Assembly: GCA_032717465.1 (NCBI GenBank)
Contig: CM064732.1
Location: 36,465,822-36,529,821, forward strand
Direction of reading: 5' to 3'
Origin: Coenobita brevimanus
Lineage: Eukaryota; Arthropoda; Malacostraca; Decapoda; Coenobitidae
DNA: 64,000 bases
The position numbers were made by a program, and so were the translations under genes. The notes below the pieces were generated by a model. That model had not been told where the DNA came from, made no database searches, and saw nothing but the letters and a program-made list of their open reading frames with translations. Within the stretch, counting starts at the first letter, position 1; the number at the start of each line of letters is the position of its first letter. Below, in pieces: positions 11,301-22,640 of this stretch.

Positions 11301-12750
11301 TCCTTTTTTATGGCAATGGCATTGGCGAAAGTATGTGCTCTCTGAGTGCTTTTTAGTTTCTGACTGCGCTCCACTTCATTCACACAACCTTCTGCAAATA
11401 AATCCCAGCCACTGCAGTCATAGATTAAGTCACGAAAGGCTGAATGAAAATCGACTTGGAGTAACAAGAATGAAATATTTAAGATTTCTCACGAACTCAA
11501 AGGGCCACTGAAAACTGTTTTAACCTCTAAACGACTAGACGCCACTCCTAAGATGAACGTTATTATCGGTGAGCGGCAAGAATAAAGCCGATAAGATTTC
11601 TCAATGCCGAAGTTTAAATCTTCATAAGACGTCCATATTCTACGTTTCCACTCTGCGGTATATATTGTCTTGTTTTAAATACTGCTTAACTTTAAATTAT
11701 GTTTTAATTACTTTAATTTCCGACAACTTGACAAATCCGAGGCCTGATGACAGATATGGACAAACATGGATTGAATAAAGTTATCTGACCTTGCCAAAAT
11801 GTGTCCATGCCAGAAATCGAGTGAGGGCCTATGTGGGTCAGGGTATAACAGGTCACCCGAACGTGAAAATACAAGAACAAAAGTACGCATACACCAAAAG
11901 GCCTGTTGATTCTTTCCAGTCATTCTAATACAGAGTAAGTTATGAATGTGGTAATCGTCTTTCAAGTGGTGTCTGATTATCATTGCCAGAATTAATGCAG
12001 CAAACTGTGTATCAGATCATAATCTTGTTAACTACATCACATTTACTCCTTCAGACTTACGAACTTTTTTTTTTTTACAGTGTATTTTTGTTACCTTCGT
12101 AACAATGAATACAATTTTGGAAACTTTTCATTGTGAACTAGTAAATGAAGGTTGTTGCTAACTCCTGTAGCTCAATAAGCATATCTTCAGATAAATAACA
12201 CCACATGGTTGTAGCAGGAATATAAAAACCGTTCCCGAAGTGAAGGGGTTAAAATAGATTCCATCAATCACAAGCATCTCATCCAAGTTTTCATGTTATA
12301 AAAAGTCAGAATGTAAAATAAGGTGCCATTAGTAGTTCTTTGACGGGCAGGAGTTTCACTCACATGAATAAAACAGTTTACAGTCAGTGAGAATTTGCCA
12401 TACAAGTATCAGTGTAATACAAGAGTTTAAAAAATGTCATTTTTGTTAACTCCATCAATACGATGACATCTTTCCATACTGCACTATGGGTGCCAGACGA
12501 ACTTTGTTTCACTAGAAGTACGTATTTGACAAGGGGTTTAATGAAAATTAATGCAAAACTCTCCAGCTCAATATATCTACCTTGTCTATTGATAGGAAAA
12601 AACAGCTAAAAGAGACATCCACGTACTCAAGAGGTTTATTGGAGGCGACGGCTCCTTCCTCCTCCCAAGGGAGCAATTATAGTTGTTTACATCCTGCTTC
12701 ATAATTTAGTTAGGAACCTAAAATTTATTACATGCATATGCTAGCAAACG
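11301..12750. other. spacer, nothing recognised
   Basis: About 1.45 kb of AT-rich sequence. Poly-T at 12067-12076. No domain-bearing ORF, no repeat recurring in the window. Confidence 0.45.

Positions 12751-12754
<4 letters not shown>

Positions 12755-12807
<53 letters not shown>
12755..12807. repeat. (GT)n microsatellite followed by purine tract
   Basis: About 26 GT units, then (GA)n and a ~280-bp polypurine tract to about 13090 rich in GGAAAAG-type words. Such a tract can adopt triplex (H-DNA) structure; that is inference. Confidence 0.95.
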
Positions 12808-12808
<1 letters not shown>

Positions 12809-13186
12809 AGAGAGAGAGATGAAAAGGAGGGAAAAGAAGAAAAGAAAACAGAGGAGAAGGGAACGGAAGGAAAAGGAAAAAAAAATGAAATGGAATGAAG
12901 CGGAAGGGATGTGAAGAGACGAGTATCTAAGTGAAGGAAGAAAAGAGAAAGGGAGACGGGATGAAATGTGTGAAGAAAGGAAAAGGATGAAGAAGGGAAG
13001 AGAAAAAAAAAATAAGAGGAAAAACAAGAGAAACGAAATGAGAGAGAGAAAAAAAAGAGGGAAATTTGAAGAATAGATAAGAAAGAAGAAAAAACAAAAA
13101 TATATTACATTTGGAAACAGAACCATATAATTAGGAATAAAAGCAATGGGAAGTCAAATTTACTTATGAACAACACGTGGTAAAGA

Positions 13187-13303
13187 AAAGGTGAGGAAGG
13201 AAAAGAAATGTATTGAGTGTACAGAACAGTAGGAAAACAAAGAAAAGACTTGGTAGGAAGCGATTGAAAAGGGAAAGAATGGGAGTGTATGTTACGTTGG
13301 CGC

Positions 13304-13347
<44 letters not shown>

Positions 13348-13459
13348 TGAGGAAGGAAAAGAAATGTATTGAGTGTACAGAACAGTAGGAAAACAAAGAA
13401 AAGACTTGGTAGGAAGCGATTGAAAAGGGAAAGAATGGGAGTGTATGTTACGTTGGCGC

Positions 13460-13501
<42 letters not shown>
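13187..13501. repeat. perfect 156-bp tandem duplication
   Basis: A unit beginning aaaggtgaggaaggaaaaga and ending in a (GA)n run occurs at 13187-13342 and 13343-13501. Outside the (GA)n length I find no difference between the two units by eye, including the central cgttggcgcatgagag. Confidence 0.95.
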
Positions 13502-13504
<3 letters not shown>

Positions 13505-13558
13505 ACGTTGTTACATAGATACGCAGAACACACAGACTTTACGGTCCCTACAAGGAAG

Positions 13559-14004
13559 AACACGAATAGGATGGATGGACAGTGTGAAGAGAGCGCTGGA
13601 TGCGAGGGATGTCTGTTGAGCTAGGAAGAGTGACTGTGCGTAACAGAAATAAACGGAGAGAAATTGTGATTGAATAAGTGATGACGCAGCCCTGAGGGGA
13701 TATTCTCCCGCATTTGGTCTGATCAGCTATTTCACGTCAGGTGCGGGTAAGGGGATGAGTCTGTTATGATGTGCCAGGGGTAAACCAGCTCTGCTGTCGG
13801 GCCCTGCTGCGGATTTCACTGACTGCATTGCACAGTTGACTCTTGTGCGGTGTGGTGCGGTGAGGATCTGTCCGTTCTCCCCTTTGGGGCCAAGATGCGA
13901 ATGAATGTGTTTGAATGGATGAGTAAATGGGGAGTGTGTCGTCCTGTCTCGGCTACCTCCCTTTCCTTGGGGGAAGCAGCCTAGGTATATAGATAGATAG
14001 ATAG
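13559..14004 (+). mobile_element. LINE-A 3' end, 5'-truncated insertion with 9-bp TSD
   Basis: 446 bp corresponding to LINE-A copy 1 from about 6272 to the (GATA)n tail, including the last coding words (aggatggatggacagtgtga) and the complete 3' UTR (ggggatattctcccgcattt; gaagcagcctaggtatatag). The 9-mer ACAAGGAAG flanks it at 13550-13558 and 14005-14013, a clean target-site duplication. The 5' junction shares the word ggaag with the element, i.e. microhomology. Non-coding. Confidence 0.93.
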
Positions 14005-14013
14005 ACAAGGAAG

Positions 14014-14649
14014 TTCGTCGTTAACGCTAATACAGTACTCAAGTTACAGAAATGATGGCAAAGACTAGCACATTAGAAGACTCTTCCTGTCTCCAGCTTA
14101 TGCCGTAAGGGAGGAGGGAAGTAAGAAGTAGCAAATGGAATGGTTTAAAAAGCCTTTGGCAGAGTTTACAGCCAATCTATTACCTACACAATTTATTCAT
14201 TGATTTATTCATATTTGTATTTACAAAGATAACAGGAAATTTCAACTGTATACTTAAATGCTACTATTTACGCAAGAATCTACAAACCCATGCATGTGTA
14301 CATAAACGCATGTGCTCATACACGTCTATCAGTGTTGGGACACACATTTACACTTACGTACAAACATCTACGGTATATACTTATCCTTCCTTCTTGTTCC
14401 CAAAGAAGAGACAAGGCTACGGATAATTTATTGAAGGTGATGGGCACACCTGGTACAGCATATTTGATCAGGTTCGGTCAAGACAGGTCGATTAAGACTA
14501 TCGACTGCCACCCTACTCTTTTCTCCATCTAGATAGGATATACCCATACTCGTACGCATATACATACATTGTATTAATAATCATATACATAAAACAGATA
14601 TGCTCACTTACTTTAGCATTTATACAATACCAACATTAGGATGTATATC
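14014..14649. other. spacer, nothing recognised
   Basis: Roughly 640 bp without recognised repeat or coding signal. Confidence 0.45.
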
Positions 14650-15540
14650 TGATATTTTAAAGCAATTCATGATTCTCTTTCGATCATGTTCCTAGGGATT
14701 TTATTCCAGTCATTGACAATGGGGAAGGGGAAAAAGTTTTGGGTTGTATCAAATTAGCCTTCTTTGATTACAACTTCATGCCATTTCCTCGAGTTGTGGT
14801 CTCGGAAATAACCTTAAATAGATTGTTTGGATTCATTATTACTAAAGTGGTTGAGTATCTTAAACCATGCAATGAGCTGACACTTAATTCTTCATTTTCT
14901 AGGAGAGAATCAATCCGATTCCTTAAGCCTCTTGAGATATGGTTCATTTCTCAGGGTGGGGATTAATTTCGTGGTCATGCATTGTACAACTTCGAGTTCT
15001 CACTAATTTCGACCAAATTTGATGCCCAAAACGGAGCCCAAAACTCAAAGTGTAGCTAAAGTATGCTTTAGTATAGAGAGATCACTATATGTTTGTTTTC
15101 ATATGTAAAATGCCTTCTGATGGATCCAAGGGATTTGTTGGCTTTATTCGCGGCAAGGATACATTGATTGGAAAATTTGAAATCATCTGAGATTATTCCT
15201 AAATCTTTAACTTATGAAGACTTCTCAATTATCTGGTCTTGTATTCCGTAATCGTTGTTTTAGTCCACATTTCAATGCCTGACATTTACTTACACTGAAG
15301 AGCATTTGCCAGTTATTTGACCATTCAGCAATTTTATTCATGTCATTTTGAAGGAAATTCTACTCTCTTCAGTTTACAAAGCAGTGCCGATTGTCGTGTG
15401 TTATCAGAAAATTTATATTTGAAGTTGTTTAACCCAGCATTGATATCATTAGTATACATTTTGAACAAAACTGGTCCCAACACCGATACCTTAAGAACAC
15501 CTCTATTTATGGGAGCCCAGTCTGACTTGACTCAATTTAT
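14650..15540 (-). pseudogene. LINE-G, RT C-terminal half of a CR1-like LINE
   Basis: Read on the minus strand from about 15500 down to 14660, the conceptual translation contains words typical of the CR1/L2 group after motif B: a 'Gly-Pro-Val-Leu-Phe-x-Met-Tyr' block, an eroded Phe-Ala-Asp-Asp box, Ala-Glu-Trp-Ser-Asn-x-Trp-Gln-Met, Phe-Ser-Val-x-Lys-Cys and a C-terminal Val-x-Asp-Trp-Asn-x-Ile-Pro block near 14690. Stops and frameshifts are frequent, so no long frame survives and this is an old relic. 5' part (endonuclease, RT fingers) is absent. Confidence 0.65.
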
Positions 15541-16140
15541 TATCGCTCGCCTAGCGAGGCGATATTGTAATCGTCTGAGTCTGGGCGTATCTCAATGTGT
15601 CTGGCTGTTACCATAATATCTCATAAACAACTAGGTAAATTGTATCCAAACACTGTGGGCAAAATCCCGGGATATATGGCTTGTGTGTTAAGTTGGCTAA
15701 GCTATGATGATATGCCTCTGATTGCCAGTGAATTTTGCAAGAAATACCTTAACTTTTTCCTTTTGCTTGCCATTTTTCACAAATTCGTACTCTCAACGAA
15801 AGGAATGGCAATATAAAGGGTAACTGTTAGAAACATTTTGAAGGCCTGTTATACACAATGACCTTCAACAACATAATGCCCATGACTTCAGGCTTCTGAA
15901 TGCTAGCATTGATATTTTACCTTAGTAGGCGCAAACAGTGACATCTTAAGACATTTTTTAAAATTTTATTTTGTTGAAGCTGTGATGATATGCATCTGAT
16001 TGCCAGATCAGATGGCGGCAATATGCATTCGTGGGCGAATGCTTTGGCTTTTATTATGACACACATTGTGTTACTTAGCCAGGAACCTACCTACTTAAGA
16101 ATGGTTCCATCGATTCCAGGTAATCCTATCTTTCTCATTA
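15541..16140 (+). repeat. hairpin-headed dispersed repeat (second type)
   Basis: Begins with the near-palindrome atcgctcgcctagcgaggcg (15541-15561), followed by gtaatcgtctgagtctgggc and an AT-rich body. A 29-bp word beginning agctatgatgatatgcctct (about 15699) recurs with three changes at about 15977. No coding capacity. The head-plus-GTCTG layout resembles the repeats at 10853 and 22095. Confidence 0.5.
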
Positions 16141-17340
16141 GTTTATAATAAGAATGTAAGAACATAAGAGGAGAGGATTAATGCACTAAGCCAGTTCGCC
16201 CATGCAAGGCAGCTCTTACAAGAGTTAGTAAACTACTACAATAACACAAGGATACTAAAGAAAAAGGCTCTCCCCGCCCACAAGTCCTTCAGTCGAAACC
16301 GGCAGGAAAAAGTGAGAAGGAACACCACCCAGAAAAAAAAAAAAAAAAAATGGCGAGGACGTTTTATAGGAAAGTGCAAAAAAAAAAAAAAAAAAAAAAA
16401 GGAGTGACTATCATAGTGTAAGGTGAAAAAAAAAAGAAAAGAATGAATTAGAACTGATAATTAGATGATTTTTGTTTTTTTAATCAAAGCCTTACTTGTC
16501 ATATGGTTATCTAGCCTATGCCTCAAATTATAAATGGAAGGGTTAGCTACTATTTCACTAGGCAGCTTATTCCACTCGTCTGTTACTCTACTCTCAATCA
16601 GTGTGTACCTATTACCATACTAAAGCGGAATTTATCTTGTCTGAAACCATTACCTCTAGTTCTATCCTGTATGTTCACTTTAAATACCATGCAAATATCT
16701 CCCCTATTTATTTCCTTCATCCACTTAAACACCTCCAATTAAATCTCCTTTTACTCTACGCCTTTCTAGTGAATGCAAATTTAGTCTTATCAGTCTGTCT
16801 TCAAATGAAAGGTTCCGAATATCATGTATAATTTTTGTCATTTTTCTCTGCACATATCCAGATGAATTTTTATCCATTTTATAGTATGGACTCTAAAATT
16901 GCGCAGCATAGTCTAGATGTTGCCTTATTAATGCCAGATAAAGTTGTAATATTACTTTAGATGTCCTATTGCTCACGCTTCATGAAATAAATCCTAAGAG
17001 GTTATTTGCTTTCCTTCTGGCATTTACACACTGTTGCTTTGGTATAATATTCTTAATATCCATGACTCCTAGACCTCTCTCGTACGATTTATTATTTTCA
17101 TTATCATCTAAGTTGTATCTAATATCTACGATGGTGTTGCCAACATTAAGTACTTAACAGTAATCAATGTCGAATTTCATTTGCCAATTTTTAGCTCATT
17201 TGGACAATAAATCGAGGTCTTTTCGAAGACTAACACAGTCGTCGGTTGCGTTAATGATACGTCCTATATCTGTGTCACCGACAGATTAGCCAATACTGAC
17301 AGTGATTCCTAAGTCTAAATCAGTTACATATATTAAAAGT

Positions 17341-18590
17341 AGGTAGGTGATGACGGACAACACTGAGCAGGGAAGCTTTGTCAGCGACCGGAAGTGAGTT
17401 TCGACACTAAAAGTCATTTCTATGTGGAGGTATTCCAGTGCAACATTCCACCCAAGAAGCATGGCCCTGGTTTGGTAATCTTTGGAGCCTTAGCATTTTG
17501 CTCAAGTAAGGTAATAATTTTGGCGATTTTCATATTTTCTATGCTTGATGACCTTTGACCCCTAACCTGGCGGATATAGGTCATGCATGTACGAAGCACA
17601 CATGTAGTATTCATTTACGCCTATAAGCATGCAAAGTTTCATTCGATTCCATCCACCCACTGTGGAGCTAGGGAACTTGAAATTCATGCAGTAGCCCACC
17701 AGTGGTACAACTTCTAGGTGGCGCTGCCAATGACTGGAAGTGAATCTCGACACTAAATGTCATTTTTGTATGGAGGTACTCCACTGCGACATTCCATCCA
17801 AGAGTCATTGTCCTGGCTTAATAATCTTCGAAGCCTTAGTATTTTGTGCGAACATAGTAGTGATTTTAGCTATTTTCACTGATTTGCATTTGATGACCTT
17901 TGACCCCTGACCAGGCCAATGTAACACGCAGGTATACAATAGAGAGTTGTAGTACTGGTCAACATTTATAAGCATGCAAAGTTTCATTCAATTGCATTGA
18001 GCTGCTGGGGAACTAGGGGGTCATTTTTGAAAACCTGTACTGGTTGCTAGGGACGCTGAGGCCAATTTTCGCAGGGTTTCCATTCGAGAACTAGAGGATG
18101 AAAGGAAAATGGAAGGAACACCTCCAATACGGAATGATCTCAAGATTACACCTAAACAAGTCACAGCTTTCTACTCTCATTATTAATGCTTCTACAACTC
18201 AAAACTTGAAAAGTATGAAAAAGTGGGTTTTCGACCGTTGCTAGGCAATGAGTAGTTGCCTGGCAACCAAAACCTTGTAGACACAACTGGGTCATAGGCT
18301 GGTCATTGTGTCCATGTTTGATCGGAATCTAGAAAAAAATCTGAAGAGTAAAAACGCCTACCACAAGTAAACAAGAAAGAATACAAGAATGAAAGAAAAC
18401 ACGACTAACAATAAGGGCAGCATGAAGCTGGCCAAAAGAAAGAACACCAGAATACAGGGAAGAAAGAAAGAAAGAAAGAAAAAAAACACAGCTAACAATA
18501 AGGGCTGCATGGAGCTGGTCAAAAGAAAGAACACAATAATTTAAGAAAGAAAGAAGCAAATAAAACAGAACAATAAGGGCAACATGGAGC
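17341..18590. mobile_element. 1.25-kb repeat inserted into LINE-F copy 1
   Basis: LINE-F copy 1 and copy 3 align on both sides of this block but copy 3 lacks it. It contains two diverged ~346-bp units (from about 17379 and 17725: both with gaagtga-ttcgacacta, ggaggtaytcc, gatgacctttgacccct and ataagcatgcaaagtttcat), then a region with ttgcctggcaacc (18256), then a ~80-bp tandem repeat. Flanks read tattaaaag and attaataataaggg; a short duplication of ATTAA is possible but ambiguous. No transposase is visible, so it is non-autonomous. Confidence 0.65.
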
Positions 18591-18598
18591 TGCCCAAT
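18372..18598. repeat. ~80-bp tandem repeat, three units
   Basis: The words aacaataagggc-gcatg-agctg and caaaagaaagaacac recur at about 18408, 18493 and 18570, separated by (AAAG)n-rich spacers. The minus-strand open frame 18329-18676 simply reads this repeat into the LINE-F RT and is not a gene. Confidence 0.8.
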
Positions 18599-18884
18599 TA
18601 ATAATAAGGGACCGAGTACTGACCGCTGTCTTACACCACAAGACTCTAATCCCCAATCTGACTTAGTGCCATTCATTAAAACTCCCTGCTTTCGTCCTCC
18701 CAGCCAAGACTTTATCCACTTTAAGATAACGCCTGCTATACCTTGTACTCTAACCTTGATGATTAACCTTTCATGTGGAACTCTTTCGAAAGCTTAACTA
18801 CAGCCAAGATAAGTAATAATGTAAGCTTTATCGTTACCTCATAGACCTCCGAGATAAATGAGAGCAAGTTTGTGAAACAGCATC

Positions 18885-19180
18885 GGAACAAGAAGAAAAA
18901 AACATAAGAGAGGATAACTGCAGTAGGCCTGTTGGCCCATGCTAGGCAGCTCCTAGAAGAGTAACTGATCTGTTAGAATGAGATAAGCATAGCAAAGAAG
19001 GCTCTCCCCCGCCCTCCAAACCCTCCAGCCGAAGCCGGCAGGAAAAAGTAAGAAGGAACACCACGCAATATAGAAAAACTGGCGTGAACATTTTATAGGA
19101 AAGTGTGAAAGGAGAAAAGGGAACTATCATAGGGTTATCTGAAAAGGAAAAAAAATGAATTAGTACGAAGTACTTGCATT
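18885..19180 (-). mobile_element. LINE-F 3' end, nested in LINE-F copy 1
   Basis: Starts with aacataagagaggataactg and carries the word ttggcccatgctaggcagct, as at 16155 and 23900. It is a 3'-end-only copy lying inside the RT region of LINE-F copy 1, which continues at about 19230 (aaatccaggctgac, matching aatccgtgctgcc in copy 3). The stretch from 19181 to 19230 is of unclear origin. Confidence 0.72.
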
Positions 19181-19570
19181 AAAAACATGAAATACTAGCA
19201 TCATGTTCAGTATTAATCTAAAGTTAAAACTCAGCATTCAAGTTGGAGAGTACTTACATAAATCCAGGCTGACATTCGTTTATGACATTAAATTTATCTA
19301 GGTGCTCTCTAATTATGTTTGCCGAGAATGATTATTATTTTATCAGCAATTGATGTTAGCCTAATCAGACGATAAATCTATGCAACTGATATAGCACCTT
19401 TTTTTTTTTTTTTTGATGGGCATTATATTTGCTGTCTTCCACGCCTCTACGTCTCCTGGCCTTAAAGAATCTTTAAATAACGTTGTAAATGGCCGACATA
19501 ATTCCTCTGTGGTTTCCTTTATAATATTTGTATGTATATTGTCCGGATCTGACGATTTGGGGGGCTTTAA

Positions 19571-19834
19571 CTAATTAATTTCTTTTAATACTTCGTCCTT
19601 ATTTATGTTTTCTTTACCAAGATTACTGTGCGTATTACCATCGTGAATAACTGTTGATCGCGGAATCGGGTCTTGATTTTTGTTGGCAAATACTAGTGAG
19701 GAATAACTGTTTAGGATAGAGTACATTTCTTTACCTTCACTGCTAATGTTACCTGATTCTGTTCTGATAGATCCTATCCAAGCTTTGTTTTTTGTACAGT
19801 ACAATTGATAGAAACCCTTTCTTTCGATTCTCAA
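19571..19834 (-). pseudogene. LINE-F copy 1, endonuclease-RT linker remnant
   Basis: An 87-residue open stretch with Tyr-Cys-Thr-Lys-Asn-Lys, Ile-Gly-x-Ile-Arg-Thr-Glu-Ser-Gly-Asn and Met-Tyr-Ser-Ile-Leu-Asn, matching the linker remnant of LINE-F copy 3 at 25691-25876 (Arg-Thr-Lys-Asn-Lys, Lys-Ser-Gly-Asn-Ile-Ser-Ser). Such linkers precede the RT in CR1-type LINE proteins. Isolated piece, no function. Confidence 0.7.
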
Positions 19835-19865
19835 GCAAACTTAATTTCATAACCTCTTTTCAATC

Positions 19866-20014
19866 CGTATCTCCCTCTTTATTTCCCTGTTCAAAATTGT
19901 TATGTAGTACTTTGTCAATGGCTTTCTGGAAATTTTGAAATATTATATCTAGGGACCTGGTACTATCGTTACTTGTAAAAAGCCTGTCATAAAACTTCAT
20001 TTGATCCGTGAGGC
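19866..20014 (-). pseudogene. CR1-like RT motif-A fragment
   Basis: On the minus strand this reads Asp-Ile-Ile-Phe-Gln-Asn-Phe-Gln-Lys-Ala-Ile-Asp-Lys-Val, a degraded form of the CR1/L2 motif A (Asp-x-x-Lys-Ala-Phe-Asp-x-Val). Only about 50 codons remain, so which family it belongs to is uncertain. Confidence 0.55.
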
Positions 20015-20574
20015 ATGATCCCTGAGACCTAAAGCCGTGTTAGCAAGACTTGCTGGTAAATGGCCTATTACATATGATGCTCGTTTTAAGACATACTGGA
20101 ATAAGCTAACTACAATAATCCGACAAGCATGGAAGCAATATTTTAATAATAAACTTAACAACGAACAGGGAAATCCTAAGAGCACGTGGAATTTGAATTA
20201 AATTTTGTATAGGAATAACAAATGAATCCACAATAGTTCTGACATGAATGTTGACACACATCTCGAACATTAGTAATGTATTCAGTCAACATTTTGTAAA
20301 CATTGGGAGGTCAGTATCACAAGATGTTCGTCAGGAAGGGACAAGTTTCACCAAGTATCTACCACCACCACCAGACTTTACACTCTGGTTACCCCCTATA
20401 ACTCTACAAGAAATGCTAGTGTAGATATTATTAGTTATTTGAAGTATACTGCCGCAGGTTATGATGAAAATCCTGTTTCTATGATTAAATCTTGCTCTCA
20501 TATAATAAGCCTTATTATAGTCCATATTATTAATTTATCTTTTAAAACTGGTGTTTTCCCTGACGCTTTGAAAA

Positions 20575-20922
20575 TTGCTCGTGTTACTCCAGTTTACAAA
20601 GCTGGTAAAAAGGAAGACTAACAATTATATACCCATATCAGTTCTGCCAGTAATGAGTAAGCTATTTGAGAGAATTATATGTTCGAGACTTGTCCCTTTC
20701 CTTCTTGGTAATAATCGTATTAATCCTCAGCAGCATGATTTTCTTCAGATCAACAGAAACGGCTTTAGTAATTTTCATAAATACAGTCAATGTATCATTG
20801 GAAAGAAAAGAACATGTTGTTGGTTTTTTATAGATTTTGCCAAAGTTTTTGATTTGTTATATCATGATATACTACTTGGTGAACTGAAATATAATGGTGT
20901 AATAGGTATTGCCCTTAAATAG
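20575..20922 (+). pseudogene. LINE-E reverse transcriptase fragment
   Basis: Shows the motif order of a LINE RT: Pro-Ile-Ser-Val-Leu-Pro-x-x-Ser-Lys-x-Phe-Glu-Arg, a Gln-His-Asp-Phe-Leu block (family form: Gln-x-Gly-Phe) and the motif-A-like Ile-Asp-Phe-Ala-Lys-Val-Phe-Asp. Beyond the TAG at 20920 the same frame continues with [11 protein letters not shown] (motif B) near 21000 and an eroded Tyr-Ala-Asp-Asp near 21090, so the stop is internal. Upstream coding lies in the frame of 20439-20621. Confidence 0.78.
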
Positions 20923-21219
20923 TTTTCATCCTACTTAAGTAACAGGAAAAAATATGTCGTTCATAACCAAGAATGTTCCAATTGCTTAAATATCACAACA
21001 GGAGTTCCTGAAGGGTCAATCTTGGGCCCTTTGCTATTTTCAGTTTATATTAACGATCTTGTCAATGCTAGTGACAAAATATATTATGTATGCTGATGAT
21101 AAGAATATTTTAATGTTTCGTGAAAATGTATAAAGCTTGTTTAGTATATTAAATAATGAACTTGAGAAATTAAACAAGTTGCAAAGAAATTAGTACGGAA
21201 CATAGCCAAGACTCATTAT

Positions 21220-21567
21220 ATGCATTTTTATAGAACGACTAAAGTAGAAACCTTACAACAGTTAGTAATTGGAGGTCATAATATAAACAAACAATTAATG
21301 ACTGATTTCTTAGGTGTCACCATTGACTATAAATTAGAATGGAAGGAACTTATACTGAGGGTAAACAGTCAGACTGCCAAAACATGTGGTATATTGTATA
21401 AAACACGTGAAATGCTTACCTCCTCTGCACTTCGAAGTGTGTACCATTCCTTAGTATATCCATATCTTATATATGGTATTGTTGTATGGGGCGGTGCAAG
21501 TCAAACTTATAAAAATCCCTTGGCTGTAATGCAGAAGCGGATAGTAAGTACTATTTCTTATTTTTAA
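21220..21567 (+). pseudogene. LINE-E thumb / post-RT region
   Basis: Carries Phe-Leu-Gly-Val-Thr-Ile-Asp-x-x-Leu-x-Trp, the block after the thumb in CR1/Jockey LINEs, and Ser-Leu-Val-Tyr-Pro-Tyr-Leu-Ile-Tyr-Gly-Ile-Val-Val-Trp-Gly. Ends in TAA at 21565 and probably continued into 21673-21885. Confidence 0.78.
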
Positions 21568-21672
21568 AAATATGATTCGACTAGTAATACATTTAATGAG
21601 CTGAATATTTTAAACTTTGATCAAATATATAAATATTTCAGCATACTTTTTACATTTAAGGCTCTAAATGGA

Positions 21673-21885
21673 TTGAATTGCTGTAGCAATATGTTCCAAT
21701 ACGTAAGTCACAGTCATGATACAAGAGGCCGTGAAACAAATCTCATTTATCCCAACAGTTACAACACTTACAACCAACGTCACATCTACTGTGCAGGACC
21801 AGTTATGTGGAACTGCCTGCCTTATCACTTTAAAACTAATAATCATCTTAGGTTCTTTGAACAGGCAGTTAAACAGGGTTCTTAA
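21673..21885 (+). pseudogene. LINE-E C-terminal segment
   Basis: 70 residues with His-Asp-Thr-Arg-Gly-Arg and Gly-Pro-Val-Met-Trp-Asn-Cys-Leu-Pro, the usual C-terminal block of this LINE type. It ends in TAA at 21883, plausibly the authentic stop. Confidence 0.75.
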
Positions 21886-22094
21886 ACATTAAGAAATCCG
21901 TTGTTTGTAAGTTTGTTTCATAAATTAATATTGTCAGAGACAGATGAACCAAGTTATTTTTGAAAGCTCTTTAGGTTAGTAAAAGAGCCATCGGCTCAAC
22001 AAACCTGGCCAGTATAGTTTCTTCTATGTATGTACAATGTATGTTTGTATGTTACTTTGGCTAATAAAAAAATGACTTTGAAATTGACTTTGAC

Positions 22095-22640
22095 CATTAC
22101 CTGTCCCCAGCCCGGAGGGGCTCGAGGACGGGTGTTGTTTTCACTCGGTTTGTCTATTTGTTCATTTGTTTCTCTGTCGGTCCGATAACAACTTTACACG
22201 AACACTACAGGTGCAAGTTTGACAAAAACTACGGAGATGATGGGCTATGGCCTTCTGATCACCCGATTAAATTTGGGGCCAAATTCGGCCAAGGCCCAGG
22301 CTGCAGGCCCAAAAAATATAAAAAAAACATAAAAAAATATCGCCATAACTCCTTTCAAATTCATCACATCGACATGAAAGCAAAACCTAGAGATGTATCT
22401 TTCAAATCTGCATCCTATAACATGCCTCATTACATCAGAGTGGTCACCCCCCCAGTTAGCGTTAGGGGGGTCAGTGTCAGGTGGGTCGGGCCTAAAATTT
22501 CAAACTGGCATAAAATCGTTATTTTTCAACCGATTTTCTCCAAATTTGATATGTGACATCACTGACTATTACCCTGTTGTGTTCATACGTCAGCACAAAA
22601 ATGACTGCCGGGAACGGGTTTGCTGTGCCTTGGCATAGCT
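22095..22640 (+). repeat. hairpin-headed dispersed repeat (third type)
   Basis: Opens with agcccggaggggct (stem agccc/gggct), then gtgttgttttcactcggttt and gtctatttgtt. The body contains the words ccataactcctttcaaat and tcaaccgattttctccaaat, which look like the 'alignable' parts of a dispersed repeat. Open frames crossing it lack any domain. It directly follows the LINE-E tail. Confidence 0.5.

Larger units (their letters stand above)
16145..19865 (-). mobile_element. LINE-F copy 1, CR1/L2-like, interrupted twice
   Basis: Minus-strand relic. Its 3' end is 16145-16440 (ggcagctc..., tail taagaac/ttcttatg-like); the C-terminal coding half is 16441-17340; RT motif B region resumes at 18591-18884 (ggaccgag...ccccaatctgac); the fingers and endonuclease-RT linker lie at about 19200-19865. 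Homology to LINE-F copy 3 (23880-26140) is collinear across these pieces, which shows that 17341-18590 and about 18885-19180 are later insertions. Coding remnants include the linker at 19571-19834. All frames are broken. Confidence 0.75.
20015..22094 (+). mobile_element. LINE-E, CR1/Jockey-type non-LTR retrotransposon relic
   Basis: Plus strand. Linker remnants (Trp-Asn-Lys-Leu-Thr-x-Ile-Ile-Arg near 20100), RT pieces (20439-21120), thumb and C-terminal pieces (21220-21885), then a 3' UTR with AATAAA at 22063-22068 and a tail made of ttgactttga-like words to about 22094. No endonuclease domain is present, so the copy is 5' truncated. Frames are broken at about 20621, 20922 and 21090. Confidence 0.75.

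Noticed and set aside
18256..18275. RFX X-box-like gttgcctggcaacc
   Set aside because: A single motif inside a dispersed repeat; without a gene nearby, no reason to call it regulatory.
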